Positions 8,282 through 16,294 of a DNA stretch of 61,484 bases are shown here, piece by piece. The translations under genes and the position numbers were made by a program. The stretch lies in NCBI GenBank assembly GCA_017551675.1, contig JAFZLC010000035.1:1-61484 (forward strand), in the 5' to 3' direction. Every line of letters starts with the position of its first letter. The stretch's first letter is position 1. This DNA is from Paludibacteraceae bacterium (GTDB taxonomy: Bacteria; Bacteroidota; Bacteroidia; Bacteroidales; Paludibacteraceae). The notes under the pieces were generated by a model. That model was not told the origin of the DNA, searched no databases, and was given only the letters and a program-made list of their open reading frames with translations.

Positions 8282-11281
8282 ATGAATCGAAATTCTTTGC
8301 TAAAAAAATGGATGACTTTATTATTCCTGTGTAGCTCATTGTTTGCAACGGGACAGACATTGTCATTGTCTAATTGGTATGCATTGTCAAGTTATAAGGT
8401 GACGGATGCAGACGAATGTGGTACGGTTGCGATGGTGAATGCCTATTTCAATAATTGGTCGCCTGCACAATTCCAAATTTTAAAGGACGGCGTTCCTATG
8501 GGACGATCCGAACTTGTTTCAAAAATCTCGGCTATCTATTACGAAGGAAATGGAGATGAACCGGCATGGCGTTGCAGTGCGGGTTCCTCTCAGTCGTGGA
8601 ATTATACTTTTTATATTAACATGAGAGTCTTTCCATACGAAATTGTCGGCGCTGTTCCAACCGACTCTTTCTATACGGCTAAGGCATCCATCTCGTCTGG
8701 GTCTTCTATTATCACATCTCCTACGGAAGAGTTTACACTGACGGGAGTGGGGTGTTCTTCTGTTGATTCGGCATCGTACTCGTATCAATGGATGAAGAGC
8801 ACGGATAGGGGTGATACGTGGAGTGATATAAGAAATGCCACGTCACAAGAGTATACTTCAACATTATCGAAAGATAGTACGTTGTTTGCATTAAAGAGTG
8901 TTATTACCTATGATGAGGTGAATCCAGATAATGATTCGGTGGTCAGTGTGAGTCGTGAAGTGGTATCAGCACCGATTTTAATCTCCTTTAAGAAGCCGGA
9001 GGTCCATTTCTCAGCAAAAGAGGGCGAGGAATCTCATCGATTCAATGATCTTGAGTTTGAAGTGAGGGAGGGTGGAACCGTCTCATTGACCGCTATAACG
9101 GAGTCGTTCGAAGGAACACCTAAATTCACATTGCAATACAAGTCATTGGAAAGAGCGTCTGAAAAAATTGAGTGGAGTGATTTGAAAAAGATGACGAATG
9201 GTACACTGAGTGAATTCTCTCCAACTGTTAGTGCAGAGTATAGAGTGAGGGTGACAGGAACATCAAAATACTCTGGCAAAAAGGATACAGCCTATTCTAC
9301 TGAGATAATAGCCATTCGAAAGATCTATTTGGTGGATACGGATAAGTTCTCTTCAGAGTATTTGTGGAATGATGATTTTGGCTCGTTTTCATCGGCAAGA
9401 ACCTATGTGGATGCATTGGGTCATGAATATAAAAATAGTATTGTTGACTCAGCATCGGGCAAGACTGCAACGATAGAGGGCTATTGGGCACCCGATCCGT
9501 TCAATTATGTGAAGGAACATCAGTATGGCGCTTTCGATCCGAATTTTATTAATAACACACGTGATTGGTGTTCAAAATACCGTTTGGAAGATGGTTATTA
9601 CATCATTACAAACAATCCATATAAAGGAGATGGAAAAAAGAACTATGCCGATAGAGACTATTGGGAGGCAGAGGATCATACTGCCGATGATAAAGATGGT
9701 GCTATGCTCTTTGTTAACTGCAAAGCAGGGTTGGCAGGCGCTATGATTTATGAACGAAAGATGTCTTTGAATTGTGAGTTGAGTAAGTCGAAGGGTGTAT
9801 GGGTTATCTTCAATGCCTTTATCAATAATGCGGTATATAAAGAGGGCTCTGAAACTCCTGTTAATGTACGAATGGAGATTATCGACCCAGATGGTAAAGT
9901 GGTCTATTCCATTGCTTCGGGAGATATCCATCAACGCAAAGGCTCCTTGGCGCGCGATTCATGGGCGAACTTGTCATTCCGCTTCTTAGCGGAAGCTCAG
10001 GATTATACCTTCCGATTGTATAACAATGCACCTGGAGGTGCTAATTGGGGAAATGATATATTGTTGGATGATATCTCCGTCACATTGTGTTATCCGAGAG
10101 TGAAACTTGTTACTCGTGATAGAGCCCACTCTTCTTATCATGCTGCTTGTTTGAATGATAAGTTTGAGTTGGTGGCATACAATGAAGAGGGATTGGAGAC
10201 TTATATCGGAGAACCTAAATATCTGTTCCAATATCGAAATGATGCGACAGATAATAAATGGAAGAACTATGGTTCTATTACGAAAGATAGTGTCATCGAG
10301 GTGACCGCCACTGAAGAACTTAAGGGTAACACATCATTCCGAGTTATTGTTGCCTCAGACAAGTCGGTGGTGACTGCATTAGGAGAAGGAAAAGAGGTGG
10401 ATTTGAGTTGTACGACAGTGTATACGATAGACGACCAGATGGTTGTGTATGTTTCAAAACCTTATGAGATGGTGCTGAATACGACCCCTGTCATCTGTTT
10501 GGGTGAGGATAGTGCCATGGCTGTTGCCACACCAGATCTCTCTTTCATCCATCCATCTTTGTACTATTGGTATTATGATGGAAAACTTGTCGACACGACA
10601 CGCACGGACACATTCTACTATGTTCGAGGAATGGCGGATGGCCTCTTTGAAGAGGCGGAAACTTACTCATTTGAGGTACGTGCAATAGATGGTGGTTGCA
10701 TCAAGTCATTGTCAGACAAGAAGAGTTGGGAAAACACGAATATTTCATCTGTGCGTGTACGACCTCATGGCAAATTGGATTTGCAGCTCGTTTCGAGTGA
10801 TAACTTATCACTGGGAGAAGCCGTGAAGTTTGACATCGATTTGGATGGATATGATGGAGATTCATTGGTTTGGCACGAGGAGAGTACGAAGAAACAAGTT
10901 GAATTCATGTCGGAGAAAGCCACCTCATGGCAATTCGTTCCAACACAGAATGGAGAATTGTCTTATTATATCTCTTCCAAAGAGGGATATGGATGTGTGG
11001 ATCCATCGGATAAGGTGGTGGTCAATGTGGATTTAGTAATCCCTAATTTGATTACGCCACACAATGATGGGAAAGAGGAGTTGAATAACACCTTCTTGTT
11101 GGGTAGAGGTCTTCGAGTGGAGATTTTCAATCGTTATCATCAATTGATATTTGAGGGCGATAATGGATGGGATGCTACCTATAAAGGAGATGTGGCAGAG
11201 CCTGGCACATACTATTATAGAGTATTCATGCCGAATGGAGAGATCCGTAAGGGTACACTTGAGGTTGGTAAATTTAAGTAG
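8282..11281 (+). CDS. Large T9SS type-B sorting-domain surface protein
   Basis: This 999-residue protein is a predicted secreted or cell-surface protein. A signal peptide occupies 1-25 (hydrophobic LLFLCSSLFATGQ). The middle lacks a domain I recognise, but has alternating beta-rich segments and a stretch around 360-600 resembling a jelly-roll/carbohydrate-binding fold (DPNFINNTRDWCSKY; LLDDISVTLCYPRVKL). The last 80 residues are a type-B (CHU_C, gliding-motility-type) T9SS sorting domain: LITPHNDGKEELNNTFLL, VEIFNRYHQLIFEGDNGWD, PGTYYYRV and a terminal GTLEVGKFK. It leads an operon with an OmpA/PD40 and a PorP/SprF protein, the usual partners for secretion and anchoring of type-B clients. Ligand unknown. 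Confidence 0.88.
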   Translation: MNRNSLLKKWMTLLFLCSSLFATGQTLSLSNWYALSSYKVTDADECGTVAMVNAYFNNWSPAQFQILKDGVPMGRSELVSKISAIYYEGNGDEPAWRCSAGSSQSWNYTFYINMRVFPYEIVGAVPTDSFYTAKASISSGSSIITSPTEEFTLTGVGCSSVDSASYSYQWMKSTDRGDTWSDIRNATSQEYTSTLSKDSTLFALKSVITYDEVNPDNDSVVSVSREVVSAPILISFKKPEVHFSAKEGEESHRFNDLEFEVREGGTVSLTAITESFEGTPKFTLQYKSLERASEKIEWSDLKKMTNGTLSEFSPTVSAEYRVRVTGTSKYSGKKDTAYSTEIIAIRKIYLVDTDKFSSEYLWNDDFGSFSSARTYVDALGHEYKNSIVDSASGKTATIEGYWAPDPFNYVKEHQYGAFDPNFINNTRDWCSKYRLEDGYYIITNNPYKGDGKKNYADRDYWEAEDHTADDKDGAMLFVNCKAGLAGAMIYERKMSLNCELSKSKGVWVIFNAFINNAVYKEGSETPVNVRMEIIDPDGKVVYSIASGDIHQRKGSLARDSWANLSFRFLAEAQDYTFRLYNNAPGGANWGNDILLDDISVTLCYPRVKLVTRDRAHSSYHAACLNDKFELVAYNEEGLETYIGEPKYLFQYRNDATDNKWKNYGSITKDSVIEVTATEELKGNTSFRVIVASDKSVVTALGEGKEVDLSCTTVYTIDDQMVVYVSKPYEMVLNTTPVICLGEDSAMAVATPDLSFIHPSLYYWYYDGKLVDTTRTDTFYYVRGMADGLFEEAETYSFEVRAIDGGCIKSLSDKKSWENTNISSVRVRPHGKLDLQLVSSDNLSLGEAVKFDIDLDGYDGDSLVWHEESTKKQVEFMSEKATSWQFVPTQNGELSYYISSKEGYGCVDPSDKVVVNVDLVIPNLITPHNDGKEELNNTFLLGRGLRVEIFNRYHQLIFEGDNGWDATYKGDVAEPGTYYYRVFMPNGEIRKGTLEVGKFK

Positions 11282-11302
11282 AATCATAAAGTCTAAAGAG
11301 AT

Positions 11303-12610
11303 ATGAAGAAGATTTTGATATCGGCATTATTGATGGGATTCGTCTTTGGATCGTATGCTGTAGAGAAGAGGCTAATGGGAGGTATATCCTATTTTGAATC
11401 CTCTGATATTAATACATCAGCAAAGGAGTTGCCAATCTCCCCCTATAAAAATGGCACGTTGGTCTTTTTTAGAAATGATACTGCTTATTCATTCGTTCCC
11501 AATCAGAATTATATGATTGATAAAATCACACCATGTAAGGAGTTGATGAATTTAGGAATAGAGGGTACGTTTGCTTATGATGCACATCACAATAAACTCT
11601 ATTTTTCAAAACCAGGGGAGACGGGTAAAAATGATTTGTTTGTAGCCTCTTGGGAAAATGATAAATGGACGAATGTGGAGATGCTTCAGATACAGGGTGT
11701 CATGAAGCAACCTTTGTCGTATAAAAACTCTTCTCTGGCTGTGGCACGTTGGGTACAGACGGGACGTGGAGCCTCTGGTTTTTATAATCCTTCCTTGAGT
11801 GAGGATGGTAAGCGCCTTTATTTCTCAGGTGAGTTTAAGGCAGGTAAGGGAGGACGTGATATATGGTATGTGGAACAGATTTCTGACAAGGTGTGGAGTC
11901 GTCCCACTTTAGTATCAGAATCTAATACAACAGCTGCCAATGAGGATTATCCGTTGGTGGTGGGTGACACGCTATTGTATTTCGCATCAAATCGAGAAGG
12001 CGGTTATGGCGGAATGGATATCTATTGCGCAAAGAAGAGTAAAAAAGCAACGGAATGGAGTCCTGCCGTTTGCCTTTCTGAGGTGGTGAATTCCTCTGCG
12101 GATGATTATAACGTGGCATTCGGTAGTGATAATGGATCTGCATTCTTTATCTCCAACAGAGAGGATGGACATGGAGCAGATGATATCTACTCGTCGGTCT
12201 TAATTGGCTTTACACAGGATATGGAATTGGAACCATTGGCAACCCTCGACGAGCCAAAAGGATTCCACTGGGTGCTCTTCTTCTTCGATTTGGACAAGTA
12301 TGATATGAAGCCAGAGTACGAGGCACAGTTGGATGAGTTGCTTGCTGCCATGGCAGAGTATCCAGGAGCGAAGTTTGAGATCAGTGGACACACGGATACT
12401 CGTGCGGATGATGATTATAACCTACGCTTGTCGGAAAAACGTGCGAAATACGTACGCGACTTGCTGATAAAACGAGGTGTGGATGCTTCTACCCTTGTTC
12501 CAGTGGGAAAGGGTGAGTCAGAACCGATTGTGAAAGATGCACAGACGGAACCAGAACATGAACAGAACCGTCGTGTGGAAGTGAAAATATTAGAAGAAGA
12601 TAACGAATAA
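11303..12610 (+). CDS. OmpA-family protein with PD40 propeller repeats (PorE-like)
   Basis: This 435-residue envelope protein begins with a short signal peptide (about 1-19). Its middle has PD40/WD40-like blades with the recurrent pattern YFSG...GRDIWY, YFASNREGGYGGMDIY and FISNREDGHGADDIY. The C-terminal 115 residues are an OmpA-C peptidoglycan-binding domain: FFFDLDKYDMKPEYEAQLD, GHTDTRADDDYNLRLSEKRA and NRRVEVKI. The arrangement resembles PorE of the T9SS, which joins the PorP-containing outer-membrane complex to peptidoglycan, though no lipoprotein box is evident. It sits 21 bases after the type-B client and 19 bases before PorP/SprF. It probably helps attach that client at the cell surface. 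Confidence 0.87.
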   Translation: MKKILISALLMGFVFGSYAVEKRLMGGISYFESSDINTSAKELPISPYKNGTLVFFRNDTAYSFVPNQNYMIDKITPCKELMNLGIEGTFAYDAHHNKLYFSKPGETGKNDLFVASWENDKWTNVEMLQIQGVMKQPLSYKNSSLAVARWVQTGRGASGFYNPSLSEDGKRLYFSGEFKAGKGGRDIWYVEQISDKVWSRPTLVSESNTTAANEDYPLVVGDTLLYFASNREGGYGGMDIYCAKKSKKATEWSPAVCLSEVVNSSADDYNVAFGSDNGSAFFISNREDGHGADDIYSSVLIGFTQDMELEPLATLDEPKGFHWVLFFFDLDKYDMKPEYEAQLDELLAAMAEYPGAKFEISGHTDTRADDDYNLRLSEKRAKYVRDLLIKRGVDASTLVPVGKGESEPIVKDAQTEPEHEQNRRVEVKILEEDNE

Positions 12611-12629
12611 AATAGGGGAGGAACGTAAG

Positions 12630-13562
12630 ATGAAAAAATTAATAGTATTGATCAGTCTCCTTTCATTAGGATTCGTAGTGAATGCACAACAAGAGTTGCT
12701 TCTTTCACAACAGTTTTATTCTCGTATTAACAAGAACCCAGCTGGTATTGGTAACGTAGAAGATGTGGATCTCTTCCTGTTAGGACATTTTCAATATGCA
12801 GGAATGGAGGACGCTCCCAAAACGTTTATTGCCAATGCGCATACATTTGTGGATAAATGGAACTCCGGTATTGGAATGTCCGTTTCATACGATAATTTGG
12901 GAATAGCAAGAAGTTTCACCAACGTGAAAGCCGATTATTCGTATGGTTTGCGGTTGAGTGATGATATGTTGCTCTCATTTGGTTTGGGCTTTGGGGTGTT
13001 GATTTCTCATTTTGATTTGAATAAATACAAGGTGGAGAGTGAAGCAGAACTGAGTGAGGATTTTATGCCAGATGATCTCAATGAGACTCGTCCGGATATG
13101 GATTTAGGTGTTGAATTTGTACTAAAGGAGAATCTGTTGGTGGGAGCCTCAGTTACTCATTTGATTAGTGGAAAGACGTCGACATTCGTGCCAGGTCAAC
13201 ACATCTATCTATATGGTCGTTATCTGTTTAAGGTGGATGATAAATGGGATGTGGCTCCTATGCTGACATATATGCATCACAAGAAGGTAAATTTGCTTGA
13301 GGTGAATGTGACAGGTTTCTATGATCGTTTCATTTGGGCAGGTTTGACGTGGCATCCAGATATGTCATCAGGATTTAAATCCAATCCGTTGGCTATCACG
13401 TTGGGCGCAGAATACAAACGTTTCCGTTTAGGATATACTTTTGATATCGGTATTGGAAGGATTCATAACATAGCAGCCACATCACATGAGGTGATGCTTT
13501 CTTATTCATTGGAAAGGAAGAAGACGGCTACAGCAGTATATGGTGGGGATTTCTTTGAATAA
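12630..13562 (+). CDS. PorP/SprF family type IX secretion membrane protein
   Basis: This 310-residue protein has a signal peptide (1-19, ending VVNAQQ) and the PorP/SprF hallmarks: LLSQQFYSRINKNPAGIG after the signal, GIGMSVSYDNLGI, and many amphipathic beta-strands ending in an aromatic-rich terminal part. PorP/SprF proteins are outer-membrane beta-barrels that assist secretion or anchoring of T9SS type-B clients, as SprF does for SprB. Being last in the operon after such a client and an OmpA/PD40 protein, it likely serves that client. A strong hairpin terminator follows. Confidence 0.9.
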   Translation: MKKLIVLISLLSLGFVVNAQQELLLSQQFYSRINKNPAGIGNVEDVDLFLLGHFQYAGMEDAPKTFIANAHTFVDKWNSGIGMSVSYDNLGIARSFTNVKADYSYGLRLSDDMLLSFGLGFGVLISHFDLNKYKVESEAELSEDFMPDDLNETRPDMDLGVEFVLKENLLVGASVTHLISGKTSTFVPGQHIYLYGRYLFKVDDKWDVAPMLTYMHHKKVNLLEVNVTGFYDRFIWAGLTWHPDMSSGFKSNPLAITLGAEYKRFRLGYTFDIGIGRIHNIAATSHEVMLSYSLERKKTATAVYGGDFFE

Positions 13563-13581
13563 AGAATTTTCGTAAATCAAA

Positions 13582-13618
13582 AACAGAGGGGTGTTAGGTT
13601 GTGGCATCTCTCTGTTTG
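13582..13618 (+). terminator. Terminator of the T9SS client operon
   Basis: A 13-base stem (13582-13594 with 13606-13618, two G-U pairs) is followed by TTTGTTTTC and lies 20 bases past the PorP/SprF stop codon. Confidence 0.8.
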
Positions 13619-13941
13619 TTTTCACTAAATACATCTTTTGAGATGGAGAGAACAGTACAATCTCTTTAAGTTTTGATTCATAATGTAAAGGAGAATGAGG
13701 AAGCTTAGTCTCAGGCTTTTGAGGTCTGCAAGTCTGTAAAATATATGAAATAAATATTAATATCTCAATTTTTTTTATTTTGCTGGGTAATAAGTTAAAT
13801 TCCTGTTCGTTTTTTCTTCAATCACATGTTATTTTGAGAAAAAATTTATTCTAAATTTTCAGACAAAATGATTGTGAATTATATGATGATTTCTGTGGTT
13901 ATGTCATTGACATATATAGGATTGGAGGCTTGAAAGGTATA
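13619..13941. other. AT-rich intergenic region
   Basis: About 320 bases between the T9SS operon terminator and the ABC permease gene. I see no gene and no clear TAnnTTTG box. It should contain the promoter of the ABC pair. Confidence 0.5.
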
Positions 13942-14913
13942 ATGAAAATGGATACTGGAAATAAAACTTATGCTATCATATTGCAATATTTGCGAATACA
14001 GATTCTTTTTGTATCTCGTTTTTGCATGGACATAGGTCCGTTTCGCATCGTATTCCTGCTTGTATTAATGGCATTTCTTTTTATGAATCTCTTTTTCCTT
14101 CCGAAGTTTGTTCCTTTGATGGTGTATAGCTTGATGATCTATGTTTATAATGCAAAGAAGAAAGACAGAGAGTTCTTGAAAATCATTGTTGGTAAAAAAT
14201 ATAAGATATGTTATTTTATTCTATACATGATTATAGCATTGCCATTTCTCCTCATTTCTGCTTTAGAAACTAATTGGTGTGAAATGGTTTTGTATCCATT
14301 GTCTGCGGTGTTAATTGCCTTTTCTCCATCGTTAAAGAAAAATGTTAGATTGAGATTTTCTCATCCATTATTAACTAAAGATGCTTATGAGTATTTGAGT
14401 GGCTTCCGACTTTCGAGTGTTTTGTATGTTGTATTATTTGTTATTTCTGTCATGGGAGCTTTTAATGGGAATGTAAAAATATCAAAAGTTATGTCTGCTG
14501 TGGTTGTTTATATATTAAACCTATTCTATATGATAGACTACCGAAGTGAGTATGTCTTAAACTATTCACATGCGAAATCAATTTTTATTTTGAAAATAAA
14601 AAACATTGTTGTTAATAACGCAGTTTGTTTGCTTCCATTTTTAGTGTTGATTCTTGGATTTGAACACACAATACACAGTTTCTATATTTGTGTGTTGATG
14701 TATGTGATTAGTGTTATGACCATGATTAATACGCTTTCTTTTAGGATTTTATTTGAGAAGACAGATGTTATAGAGGCTCTGTTGGTCACAATGTTTTACG
14801 CGATTGCAATGTTATCTTTGATATATTTTGCGATTTTGCCGTTTTGTGTTGTTGCCGCAATTACTCTGTCGTTCGCAGCAAATTACAAGGTGAAAAAAAT
14901 AACAAGAATATGA
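13942..14913 (+). CDS. ABC-2-like transporter permease
   Basis: This protein of about 323 residues is almost entirely hydrophobic, with roughly eight predicted membrane helices (for example FLLVLMAFLFMNLFFL, IIALPFLLISAL, VLLVVISVMGAF-like and LLPFLVLILGF segments). Its stop codon overlaps the start of the ATPase gene downstream (ATGA), so it is the likely membrane partner of that ATPase. I do not recognise a characterised family. A TTG at 13930 is an alternative start, but the ATG at 13942 is preceded by an AAAGG-like sequence and is preferred. Substrate unknown; peptide, lantibiotic or lipid export are possibilities for this gene pair. Confidence 0.7.
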   Translation: MKMDTGNKTYAIILQYLRIQILFVSRFCMDIGPFRIVFLLVLMAFLFMNLFFLPKFVPLMVYSLMIYVYNAKKKDREFLKIIVGKKYKICYFILYMIIALPFLLISALETNWCEMVLYPLSAVLIAFSPSLKKNVRLRFSHPLLTKDAYEYLSGFRLSSVLYVVLFVISVMGAFNGNVKISKVMSAVVVYILNLFYMIDYRSEYVLNYSHAKSIFILKIKNIVVNNAVCLLPFLVLILGFEHTIHSFYICVLMYVISVMTMINTLSFRILFEKTDVIEALLVTMFYAIAMLSLIYFAILPFCVVAAITLSFAANYKVKKITRI

Positions 14914-15587
14914 TATACGTAAAAAATCTAAATAAAAGTTATGGGGATAAGATTGTACTGAACAATGTCAATCTAAATTTTGAACGAGGAAAAATATATG
15001 GTATAATGGGAGAGAATGGAGCGGGTAAATCCACACTTTTCCGATGCTTGACATTACAAGAAAACTTCAAAGGTGAAATTATCATACCGAATGAAGAGAC
15101 AATAGGCTATTTGCCAGACACCCCCTATTTTTATCCACTAATAAAAGGGAAGGAATACATAGATTTTTGTATAAAAGCAAGAGGTCAGAATGTTTCAGAA
15201 GAGGAAATAGAAAAGGCTAATGGGTTACTTCAGCTTCCCCTAAATGATTATGCTTTAAATTATTCTCTTGGCATGAAGAAAAGGTTGATCATTCTAACAC
15301 TGATGCTGCAAAAAAGTGACGTTTACATTCTTGATGAACCATTTAACGGACTTGACCTTTTAGGCTCTCTCACATTAAAAAAATGGTTGCAAGAGTTGCC
15401 TGAACAAAATAAAACTGTTGTCGTTTCTTCACATATAATTTCTTCTCTTACTGATATATGTGATACTATTTCTTATCTTCATGCTGGTGAAATTGTTGAG
15501 ACGTTTTATGAAATGAATCCCAATTTTATCGAAAAGAAAATATGGCAGTTTTGTAGTTGTAATATAGAGTCGATTGAAGATAAATGA
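14910..15587 (+). CDS. ABC transporter ATP-binding protein
   Basis: This 225-residue nucleotide-binding domain has Walker A GENGAGKST, Walker B VYILDEPFNGLD and an H-loop SSHIISS. The signature loop reads YSLGMKKR, the form usual in ABC-2 exporters rather than LSGGQ. The start is set by MIYVKNLNKSYG at 14910, which overlaps the permease stop as ATGA; longer reading frames to the left run through the permease sequence and are not credible. Together with the permease it would form a two-gene exporter. The protein is a little shorter at the C-terminus than many homologues. Confidence 0.9.
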   Translation: MIYVKNLNKSYGDKIVLNNVNLNFERGKIYGIMGENGAGKSTLFRCLTLQENFKGEIIIPNEETIGYLPDTPYFYPLIKGKEYIDFCIKARGQNVSEEEIEKANGLLQLPLNDYALNYSLGMKKRLIILTLMLQKSDVYILDEPFNGLDLLGSLTLKKWLQELPEQNKTVVVSSHIISSLTDICDTISYLHAGEIVETFYEMNPNFIEKKIWQFCSCNIESIEDK

Positions 15588-15696
15588 AAGTACAATAATA
15601 TTGTGGATTTTCCCATCTTCCTCTGTATCGTATTGGGTTGAAAAAAGTTGCTGTCTACTCTTCCTTGAATATAGAAGGAGTCCCCCCTCCGTTTTT

Positions 15697-16023
15697 CTAT
15701 ACACCATCAAATATACTTCCGATTACGCCTGAGATAATCTCCCCTATAGTAGAAGCCGATGCTTCTCCTACAGTTTCTCCTATAGTCTCTCCTGCAACTT
15801 CTCCTACAGCCTGACCTACGGCCTCTTCGGCAACCTGGCCGATAACCTGCTCGGCAGCTTGATCCGTCATTGCATCGGTTGCTGCATCAGAAGACTCCCC
15901 TTTGATGGAATTCGCAACATCATTAAGTGTGTCGCGCAAATCATTTTTGAAAAGTATTTGTTCAACTGTGTTGGCTGAGTTTTCTTTTTTTTCACTTGTT
16001 TCCTCTAAATCATAATTCTCCAT
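15697..16023 (-). CDS. Small acidic protein with glycine/alanine repeat tail
   Basis: This 108-residue protein is not recognised. The N-terminal half is charged (MENYDLEETSEKKEN). The second half is a run of short VGEV/IGET/VGEA-type units, with G every four residues (about 63-97), ending in the hydrophobic IGEIISGVIGSIFDGV. Spaced glycines of this kind can pack helices like a glycine zipper, which might allow membrane association or oligomer formation. It is transcribed opposite to its neighbours and stands alone. No signal peptide is evident. It could be a real small protein or a low-complexity frame; codon use looks like the neighbours. Confidence 0.5.
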   Translation of the reverse strand: MENYDLEETSEKKENSANTVEQILFKNDLRDTLNDVANSIKGESSDAATDAMTDQAAEQVIGQVAEEAVGQAVGEVAGETIGETVGEASASTIGEIISGVIGSIFDGV

Positions 16024-16294
16024 ATTGTAACTGTTTATGTTTCATTACTATTCCCTTTTTGGCATTCGCAAGAGCCTATAAAAAAGAAGCGAATTGAAAT
16101 ATTGTTCGTGAGGGACAACTTTTCAAAGATAATCTAAATATTTTTAACCCTACATTCTCTGAATAAAAAATCTTTTCCCCTTATTTGTTGTTATTAACTT
16201 TATAGTTATTGTATTTGGTTGAAAAAGTTGCTATCTTTGCAAATTATAAATTTTAATTGGGAAATTGTAGTCCCTTAACGTAATAAAAAAAAGT
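16024..16294. promoter_or_regulatory. Intergenic region with the thrA promoter
   Basis: This 270-base gap separates the divergent small acidic gene and thrA. TATCTTTG at 16232-16239 is an exact Bacteroidetes -7 box, with a TTG at 16209-16211 about 20 bases upstream as a possible -33 element. This places the thrA transcript start near 16246, about 50 bases before the start codon. No obvious leader-peptide attenuator is seen. Confidence 0.65.

Noticed and set aside
14844-14909. N-terminal extension of the ABC ATPase
   Set aside because: It translates the end of the permease gene in another frame; the ATGA overlap at 14910 gives the proper start.
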